64,000 nucleotides of DNA from Moesziomyces globuligerus (lineage: Eukaryota > Basidiomycota > Ustilaginomycetes > Ustilaginales > Ustilaginaceae). The notes below the pieces were generated by a model. The model did no database searches. It saw only the letters and a list, made by a program, of their open reading frames with translations, and was not told the origin of the DNA. Below, one piece after another: positions 57,777 through 64,000 of the stretch; the first letter of the stretch is position 1; each line of letters begins with the position of its first letter. A program made the position numbers and the translations under genes. The DNA lies in contig JARVLF010000016.1 of assembly GCA_030849465.1 (NCBI GenBank), positions 682,001-746,000 of the forward strand, read 5' to 3'.

Positions 57777-60157
57777 TCCCCTCCTCCGCCAGCACCCGTT
57801 CTCTCGTCTCCAAGGTCGTCTCCGAAGACCGTCTTTCGCGCGGGACAGGCTCTCGCAGGTCCAAGGACGACATGAAAAAGCGCGTCCTCGCTCCTCGCCT
57901 CGACTCCTCCCTCTTGCGCGTCGCAAGCGTCAAGATCCAGGGCACCAACTACCGCTCGCCAGACCGCGGCAAGGAGGCCATCTCCTTCCTCATCACCATC
58001 GACATCCTTCATCCCCCGGCCTCCTGGGGTCTCAATAGCATGGCTTCTGGCGAGCCCAGCCCGCCCACCTCCTGGACCATCGAAAAGAGCTACTCCGACA
58101 TCATCGGCCTCGACGCCAAGCTTCGAAGCAAGGTCGGCAAGAAGGCCGCTCAGCGCTTGGCTCCCTTGCCCGACAAGGCCCTCTTCAAAGACCATGCTCC
58201 GGCCAAAGTGGATCAGCGCAAGGCTTTGCTCGAGATCTACCTCCAGAGCCTCATGGTGCTCGAGCTGCCGGACAAGGACGAGGTGTGCACCTTCCTCTGC
58301 ACCGACGTCGTCCCCAACCGCGCGCGCGATCCCCTCTCCTGCACCAAAGAGGGCTTCCTCACCAAAAAGGGCCAGAACCTCGGCAGGTGGGTCACCCGCT
58401 TCTACGTCCTCCGCAACTCCTTCCTCAGCTACTACGAGACGCGCGGCGGCGCTCAGATCGGCAGCATCAACATCCGAGACGCCCAGATCGGTCGCCAGCA
58501 GAAGAGCTCCTCCAGCAGCGAGCAGGACGAAAACGCCTACCGACACGCCTTCCTCATCCTCGAGAAGCGCGACGGCATGTCCGAGGAGCCCGCCCACATC
58601 GCTCGCCACGTCCTGTGTGCCGAGAGCGACGACGAACGCGACGACTGGGTCGACGTGCTCGTCCGCGCCATCGCAGAACTGGATGGCGGCTCGATGGACG
58701 ATCTGCCCGCCTCACCTACGCAGGCCATGGCCAAGATGTCCCTGTCCCAGCAAGCTTCCACTCCCAGTCGCGAGGCTAGTGCTCGTTTCCCAGACTCCAC
58801 CTTCAGCCCTTCCGCCGACAACGCTGGCAGGCAGTATACGGGCGAGATGGATGCCAGCCGAAATGCTGCAGCACGCATGAACAGCATCGACTCGTCCGCC
58901 GCCAGCAAGCAGGTCAGCTCGACTCCGGCTTCGTCGCTGCCTCCGTCCGCGTCGTACCGCAGCTTCACCGAGCCACGCTCGCCCGTCAGCTCGAGGACTG
59001 CCGACCTGTACGAGGCTCCCGGCTCACCTGGCCCGCGCAACGAGCCGCTCAACCGAGGCAAGACGTCGATCAGCGGTCCGATCAACGGCGCGCCCATTCC
59101 TGCTGGTTACAAGTTCGGCGCCAAGGACGAGGTTGGATCGGACAGCAAGAAGGACGATAAGAAGCGCTTCTGGCAAGGCTTCCGCGCGTTTGGTGGTCAC
59201 GACAAGAACAACCGCGAGCCCAGACCCGTGTTTGGAGTGTCGCTGGCCGAATCCATCGCGATTTCGAGCATTCACGAAGGCCTGGCGCTGCCCTCGGTCG
59301 TATACCGCTGCATCGAGTACCTCGAGAAGCGCAATGCGTTTATGGAGGAGGGCATCTATCGACTGTCGGGATCCTCGGCGGTGATCAAGAACCTCAAGGA
59401 CCGCTTCAACATGGAGGGCGACGTGGATCTGCTCGCCGAGAACCAGTACTACGACCCGCACGCCATCGCGGGCCTGCTCAAGACGTTCCTGCGTGAGCTG
59501 CCGACCAGCGTGCTGACGCGCGATCTGCACATGGACTTTATGCGCATCAACGAGCTGCAGGAGCGCGCCGAGCGCGTCAACGAGCTGGGGCGGTTGGTCT
59601 CGCAGCTGCCGCTCGCCAACTACTCGCTGCTGAGGACGCTGTGCAGCCACCTGATCAAGATCATCGAGCACTCGGACGTCAACAAGATGACGATGCGCAA
59701 TGTGGGCATCGTCTTTAGTCCGACGCTGGCGATTGGTGCGGGCATCTTTGCGCTCTTCCTCACCGAGTTCGACAGTGTCTTTGAGACGGATGCCAATGGC
59801 GAGCCGGCTCCACGACGGATCGAGGAGGAGGTCGTGGTGGGTGCTGCGTCGATGGGCCAGGCTGGTAATGGCGAGGTGTCGGCCGAGGCTTCGAAGCGGA
59901 GCAAACGCAATAGCGTTCAGTACCGCGAGAGCCAGGCGGACAAGCTGCTCGGGCTCGAGGGGCGGAGTCTGAGTCATCAGGCTGTGGACGAGGATATGGA
60001 GGGCATTGGCGATGATGCGGGCCAAGAAGCATGGGCGGAACAGCGACGCGTCTCGGAGGCGGGCGAGAACGGCCCGATGCCCTACGACCACGAGCCGCAC
60101 GCGTACGCTCGCACCGGCGACGTGCCGATGCACAACCAGCAAGCCATCCTTGGCTAA
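57773..60157 (+). CDS. Bem3-like PX-PH-RhoGAP protein (C-terminal part)
   Basis: The frame from 57773 encodes 794 residues. A PX domain lies at about 46-175 (LLRVASVKIQGTNYRSP, WTIEKSYSDIIGLDAKLRSK, RKALLEIYLQSLMVLELP). The PH domain is at about 192-305 (TKEGFLTKKGQNLGRWVTRF, YVLRNSFLSYYE). The RhoGAP domain is at about 487-680: SVVYRCIEYLEKRN, then EEGIYRLSGSSAVIKNLKDR with the arginine finger near residue 530, then LLKTFLRELPTSVLT and KMTMRNVGIVFSPTL. This order is that of Bem3, a GAP for Cdc42 in polarity. The first 30 codons may be partly intronic: an intron 57693-57814 (GTAGAC ... CTCCAAG) would link the preceding frame directly to VVSEDRLSRG. The family call is firm; the exact N-terminus is not. 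Confidence 0.9.
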   Translation: MIPSSASTRSLVSKVVSEDRLSRGTGSRRSKDDMKKRVLAPRLDSSLLRVASVKIQGTNYRSPDRGKEAISFLITIDILHPPASWGLNSMASGEPSPPTSWTIEKSYSDIIGLDAKLRSKVGKKAAQRLAPLPDKALFKDHAPAKVDQRKALLEIYLQSLMVLELPDKDEVCTFLCTDVVPNRARDPLSCTKEGFLTKKGQNLGRWVTRFYVLRNSFLSYYETRGGAQIGSINIRDAQIGRQQKSSSSSEQDENAYRHAFLILEKRDGMSEEPAHIARHVLCAESDDERDDWVDVLVRAIAELDGGSMDDLPASPTQAMAKMSLSQQASTPSREASARFPDSTFSPSADNAGRQYTGEMDASRNAAARMNSIDSSAASKQVSSTPASSLPPSASYRSFTEPRSPVSSRTADLYEAPGSPGPRNEPLNRGKTSISGPINGAPIPAGYKFGAKDEVGSDSKKDDKKRFWQGFRAFGGHDKNNREPRPVFGVSLAESIAISSIHEGLALPSVVYRCIEYLEKRNAFMEEGIYRLSGSSAVIKNLKDRFNMEGDVDLLAENQYYDPHAIAGLLKTFLRELPTSVLTRDLHMDFMRINELQERAERVNELGRLVSQLPLANYSLLRTLCSHLIKIIEHSDVNKMTMRNVGIVFSPTLAIGAGIFALFLTEFDSVFETDANGEPAPRRIEEEVVVGAASMGQAGNGEVSAEASKRSKRNSVQYRESQADKLLGLEGRSLSHQAVDEDMEGIGDDAGQEAWAEQRRVSEAGENGPMPYDHEPHAYARTGDVPMHNQQAILG

Positions 60158-60762
60158 GCGTTCGCTCCGGCTCTGCGGCGCTAGCATGGGCTCGGCGCTG
60201 CATCTGAGACTCTGTTCTCGATGCCTTCTTTCGTATGGGTCGCACTCTTTTTGTTTTTTCTTGTTCGAATGATACCAGTCTGTTTTCGAGTCTACGGGCT
60301 TGACCTCGGTGTGTGTGCGATGCGACTTGGACACCTGGCTCGAGTGCGAGGAGAAGCGCGAGAGGGGCGAGGAAGAATCGATGCTGAGAGCGCGTGGCAG
60401 CGATGTGGGGAGTCGGGTGGTCGGTGGTGAATTGGTCTGTCGACGTGGTGGACGAGCAGCTTGTTCGGCGTAGCATCCCACGTTCGGGGGGGGGGGGGGT
60501 CCGAGGATGTCATCTTTCTCTCTCTCACGCACCCCAAAGTCTGTGAGCGTCGCTCCTATCGTCGCTTCCGCACTTGAAGGAATCAATCTTGTCCACACCA
60601 CACGACACTGCACATGCGCCAAGAAAGTCGCGGACCGAATCACCGTCAAAAGCCGGAAGGGGAGAGAGAAGACTAACATACACACGAACACGCCGGGGCC
60701 TACGCTGCGTCGAAACAAGGAGGGAGGATGGGCAAGCAACATGGGCAAAGGAAAGCGGCAAC
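60158..60762. other. Convergent 3' intergenic region
   Basis: About 600 bases between the stops of two convergent genes, so it contains both terminators. A T-rich patch (tttttgttttttcttg) lies at 60247-60264 and a 14-base G run at 60486-60499. No gene is supported. Confidence 0.5.
60486..60499 (+). repeat. G14 homopolymer
   Basis: Fourteen consecutive G residues between two convergent genes, the longest G run in the window. It could form quadruplex structure or be an assembly-sensitive site. Confidence 0.7.
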
Positions 60763-61581
60763 TTAGTCGCGCGACTGGTTGTTGAGGATGCGGAGGATGT
60801 TGATGAAGAGGTTGACAATGTCGAGGTAGAGGCTAAGGTTTGCGAGCACCCATTCCTCTGCGCTGAGCCTACGCTGGATGAGCCAAGTGTCGTAGACAAT
60901 GTAGAGGCTAAAGACGACGCAACCCGCGACGGCCATGACGAGATCCAACGTCTGGTTATACGGCAAAAACACGCCCACGAAACCCACACCCACCAGCACC
61001 ATCAGTGCACCAAACAACCAACCGCCAAGGCTACCAAAGTCCCACTTGCTCTGGAGCGTGAAGATCGTCAGGCCGAAGAAGGTGAATGCGGTGATGATCA
61101 TGGCTTGGAGGACGATTTTCTGGTCTACGTAGGTGACCACCGTTCCGAGCGAGATCGATTCGAGCAGCGTAAAGAGCGAAAGCAGCAGGATGTTGGTGGG
61201 GTGCGAGTGACGTTTCCAGTACAAGAAGCCCATGGTGACGAGACTGCCGATGAGGGGGACGATGAAGGCCCATTGGTTCTGCTGCACCCAGGCGGCGATA
61301 TTGTTGGTGGTCATGATGGCCGCAATGGCGGTGGTGCCGAGGATCTGGAAGAAGAGCACCGAGTAGACCTTGCGCAGGAACATGGCTCTGATTTCGGGCG
61401 ACGACTGTTGCACCGTGACGCCGAACTTGAAGTCGTCCGGATCGCCCTCCTGCTCTGCATCGCGTGGAGCCGATCCCGAACCCGCCGCATCCGCAGCGCC
61501 GTACGAAGGCGCATCGTGCTGCGGAACCGACTGATACCCCTTGGGCGCATACGAAGGAGGCGCGGAATAGTTGCTGGTCAT
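60763..61581 (-). CDS. Bax inhibitor-1 / TMBIM family membrane protein (Bxi1-like)
   Basis: Intronless, 272 residues from MTSNYSAPPSYAPKGYQ. A hydrophilic Tyr/Pro/Ala-rich N-terminus of about 70 residues, similar to LFG/TMBIM proteins, precedes seven hydrophobic segments, including VYSVLFFQILGTTAIAAIM, FIVPLIGSLVTMGFLYW, ITAFTFFGLTIFTLQS and LDLVMAVAGCVVFSLYIVYD. The family signature YIVYDTWLIQRR and a C-terminal LYLDIVNLFINILRIL segment are present; the acidic residues in these helices form the pH-sensing pair in bacterial relatives. It probably lies in the ER or vacuolar membrane and influences calcium leak and cell death, as for yeast Ynl305c/Bxi1. The family call is firm. Confidence 0.93.
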   Translation of the reverse strand: MTSNYSAPPSYAPKGYQSVPQHDAPSYGAADAAGSGSAPRDAEQEGDPDDFKFGVTVQQSSPEIRAMFLRKVYSVLFFQILGTTAIAAIMTTNNIAAWVQQNQWAFIVPLIGSLVTMGFLYWKRHSHPTNILLLSLFTLLESISLGTVVTYVDQKIVLQAMIITAFTFFGLTIFTLQSKWDFGSLGGWLFGALMVLVGVGFVGVFLPYNQTLDLVMAVAGCVVFSLYIVYDTWLIQRRLSAEEWVLANLSLYLDIVNLFINILRILNNQSRD

Positions 61582-62272
61582 CTTGACAATGTCGAGCGTA
61601 CAAGAGTGGTGGTAGAGATCAAACCAGAGCAGCAGGCGTTGGATGGCTCAGCACGTTCTTGCACACGCTGCGCCTGCCAAAGAAATGTGGAGCAACCCGT
61701 TGGCCGCTGCGAGAACCCTACGCGCGCGTGCGGCTCAGCCTAGACACACACAGCCCGAAATGACAAATTTAGAAAGCCTCCTACACGCCCATCTGCTGCG
61801 CACGCTCCGCACACTCCGCACGCTGAGACGGACTGCGACCTGGCTGGAAAGATCCAGAATTCCTGCATCTCGCGCGCTGCCACCCGGCCTCATCCAGCAT
61901 CGCTTCTGCACGCACCCCCACCCTCACCGACACACACCGATACCTTTAACAGGCGTCGAGCTCGATGATTCTGCTGTACACTGTCTTGCTATACGACGCC
62001 TCGCTTCCGTACTGCGAGCGCCTAGCATCTGGCTCCGACACACACCACTCCATCCGGACACGGGCACGGCAGCAAAGAGAAAAAAAGGAATCGGGGAAGG
62101 AGAAAGCGGGGGAAAGGGGATGGGAAAAGAGGAAGGAGTGTTCGGTGCGATCCGTGTTTTTGAACGCTCGTACAAGAGTCTTGACAAGCCTGGCTTGGCA
62201 CTCGTGCTCGGACAGAAGAGCGAAGCTGGCTCGCTTGGTGCTTTGGGGCCCATGAGGCGTCGTGGGCGGCAC
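61582..62272. other. Intergenic region: promoter of the BI-1 gene and 3' end of the C9-methyltransferase
   Basis: About 690 bases. The side near 62273 contains an A/G-rich stretch (aaagagaaaaaaaggaatcgg, 62077-62130) that, on the minus-strand transcript, is a pyrimidine-rich 3' region. No gene is supported here. Confidence 0.5.
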
Positions 62273-63997
62273 CTAGTTGTAGACGGATTTGAACTTGGCG
62301 ATGGGGGGACGCGGGAGGAGGCCGCCGTGCGACTTGACGCCGTTGATGCGGTGGTAGGCGTTGAGGTTCTTGTGGAGGGTGAACTGGAAGACGGAGCTGC
62401 CGCCTTCGCGGGCGACGATGACGCTGGACCAGAGGAAGAAGCTCCACATGCGGTACATGTGCTCGCCGTACTTTGCCACCACCTTGTCCTTGTTGGACTC
62501 CCAGTTCTGCGCCCAGCGGAGGATGGTAGCCGAGTAGTGCACACCCGCCACGTCGACGGAGCGCACCTCGAAGCCGGCCTTCTCGAGGTGCGAGACGACC
62601 CAGCCGAGCGAGCACGAGGCATCAGCACCGGGGAAGACGTACTTGTTCATAAACAGACCCCAGTTGAGGTCGTGGAACTGCCACGTGGGACGCAGACCGG
62701 CGACCTGGAAGACAAAGACGCCATCGTCGTCGAGCAGGTTGTAGACGTCGGCGAGGAACTTGTCGTAGTGACGGATGCCGACGTGCTCGGCCATCTCGAG
62801 CGAGATGATCTTGGTGTAGTGGCCCGGCTGGACGGGGATGTCGCGGTAGTCGAGGTTGAGGATGCGAGCCTGGCTCTTGTCGATGCCGTTCTTCTGGAGG
62901 CGGTCGTTGCCGAAGCGCGTCTGCGTCTTTGCGAGCGTGACGCCGGTGACGTCGCATCCGTAGTTGACCGCGGCAAAGGTGGCAAAGGTGCCCCAGCCGC
63001 AGCCGATGTCGAGCACGCGATCGTCCTTGTGCAGGTCGAGCTTGGAGCAGACGAGGTTGAGCTTGTTGTCCTGGAGCTCCTCGAGCGTCTCGGCCTTGTG
63101 CGGGTCCGAGATGATGCCCGAGGTGTAGATCATCTGCGGGCCGAGGAACCAGGCGTAAAAGTCGTCGCCGCGGTCGTAGTTGTCCTGGATCTGCGTCTGG
63201 TCCTGCTTGGCCGTGTGCATGAGCACGTCCGGAATGAGGCGGAAGAGCACATACTCGAAGAGCGGCCAGGTGAACTGCATCGAGCACCAGTCCCAGCGGT
63301 ACTCGAGCAGCTCGTTGAGCGGCAGCTTGGGCTCGATCTTGCCCGCAAAGTAGGCGTCGTGGAACGTCTGGTAGGGGATCTTCTTGTCGGCGTGGTACTT
63401 TTTGCGCAGCTCGGCGTCCTTGATGTCCATGTAGTACTCGAGCGGCTTGCCCGGCAGCTGCACCTTTTCGTTGATGCGCGGGCCGTACGTCGACATGAGC
63501 GTCCAGTAGGCCAGCGCCACGGGCACGCCGAACAGCGCGCAGAGCAGCGTGTAGCTGAACCAGCCGAACCACTTGGGGTTGACAAACGGAATCAAACGCA
63601 GCACCACCGCGGGCGTCACCAAGATGAGCCCGGCGAGGTGGAGGTTGTTGAACGAGCCGTTGCCCTCGGCGGGGAGGGGCGCGTTGGCGATCGAAGGGTA
63701 GTTGGTGAGCTTGACCTTGCCGCCGGGCGCAAACTTGACGTCGGCGTCCGCGTTCGGCTTGACGCCGTTGGCAGCGGCGCCACTGGCGCCGAGCTTGAGG
63801 CTGGAGCCGTTGGTGGTGGAAGCGGGAGCCTGGATCGGGGCGATGGTAGCGCTCAGCTTGGGCTCAGCCTGGATGCTGGCGGCGGACTGGGAGGCAGGGA
63901 GGTCGTGCGGGAGGTCGACGGGCTCGGTGATGCCGTGCGAGTCGAACGAGAGGTTCTTGGAGAGGCGGTCGTACGCCTCCTGGGCTTGATCCGTCAT
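62273..63997 (-). CDS. Sphingolipid C9-methyltransferase
   Basis: Intronless, 574 residues; the ATG is three bases from the window edge. Residues 1-110 are Ala/Ser rich. Two membrane segments lie at about 118-170 (LHLAGLILVTPAVVLRLIPF; WFGWFSYTLLCALFGVPVAL). The rest matches the cyclopropane-fatty-acid-synthase-like methyltransferase fold: QIQDNYDRGDDFYAWFLGP, VLDIGCGWGTFATFAA (SAM site, about 327), VTGVTLAKTQTRFG, ISLEMAEHVGIRHYDKFLAD and FVFQVAGLRPTWQF. Fungal members of this length with an N-terminal membrane domain add the C9 methyl branch to the sphingoid base of glucosylceramides in the ER/Golgi membranes, affecting hyphal growth and sensitivity to plant defensins. Bacterial cyclopropane synthases lack the membrane segments. 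The call is firm. Confidence 0.94.
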   Translation of the reverse strand: MTDQAQEAYDRLSKNLSFDSHGITEPVDLPHDLPASQSAASIQAEPKLSATIAPIQAPASTTNGSSLKLGASGAAANGVKPNADADVKFAPGGKVKLTNYPSIANAPLPAEGNGSFNNLHLAGLILVTPAVVLRLIPFVNPKWFGWFSYTLLCALFGVPVALAYWTLMSTYGPRINEKVQLPGKPLEYYMDIKDAELRKKYHADKKIPYQTFHDAYFAGKIEPKLPLNELLEYRWDWCSMQFTWPLFEYVLFRLIPDVLMHTAKQDQTQIQDNYDRGDDFYAWFLGPQMIYTSGIISDPHKAETLEELQDNKLNLVCSKLDLHKDDRVLDIGCGWGTFATFAAVNYGCDVTGVTLAKTQTRFGNDRLQKNGIDKSQARILNLDYRDIPVQPGHYTKIISLEMAEHVGIRHYDKFLADVYNLLDDDGVFVFQVAGLRPTWQFHDLNWGLFMNKYVFPGADASCSLGWVVSHLEKAGFEVRSVDVAGVHYSATILRWAQNWESNKDKVVAKYGEHMYRMWSFFLWSSVIVAREGGSSVFQFTLHKNLNAYHRINGVKSHGGLLPRPPIAKFKSVYN

Positions 63998-64000
63998 GGC

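Noticed and set aside
59024..60748. 574-codon minus-strand frame over the RhoGAP domain and 3' region
   Set aside because: Lies opposite the RhoGAP domain; no domain of its own, basic low-complexity translation.

Overview
The window is nuclear DNA of a filamentous or dimorphic fungus, most likely a basidiomycete of the smut lineage (Ustilaginomycotina). This rests on GC-rich coding sequence with C/G-ending codons, mostly intronless genes with a few short introns (75-226 nt) carrying GT-AG ends, and fungal families: PIM1-type Lon, a Rom2-type RhoGEF, a Bem3-type RhoGAP, an Rsc7-type remodeler subunit and a sphingolipid C9-methyltransferase. The species cannot be fixed from the sequence alone.

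Left part (1-13.9 kb): the 5' two thirds of VPS15 (minus, running off the left edge), a UPF0047/YjbQ-type protein with one intron, a BTB-like protein, an RSC7/Npl6-type chromatin-remodeler subunit, a large protein of unknown function, and a Zn2Cys6 transcription factor whose zinc cluster is split by an intron. Middle (13.9-22.98 kb): about 9 kb with no gene that can be supported firmly, unusual in an otherwise compact window; one weak three-exon model lies inside it.

23-26.6 kb is a cluster of small, spliced genes: an 84-residue protein whose first exon is only the start codon and whose spliced N-terminus reads MGSC; a convergent four-exon gene found only by joining splice sites; mitochondrial ribosomal protein S16; a basic 108-residue protein; and a 51-residue cysteine-rich protein. 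Right part (26.6-64 kb): Lon protease and XRN1 diverge from a shared 1.3 kb region, followed by a quinone-reductase-like dehydrogenase, an orphan ORF, a Rom2-type RhoGEF, Naa50 acetyltransferase, SPT2, PRMT5, a tail-anchored CS-domain-like protein, a Bem3-like PX-PH-RhoGAP protein (split by a frame change at an ATGA overlap), a Bax-inhibitor-1 family protein and the sphingolipid C9-methyltransferase.

The genes are mostly housekeeping or signalling and form no operon-like pathway. Several (RhoGEF, RhoGAP, PRMT5/Skb1-type, sphingolipid methyltransferase) belong to processes that set fungal polarity and the cell surface. I saw no transposon with coding capacity, no convincing tRNA or rRNA gene and no CRISPR array.
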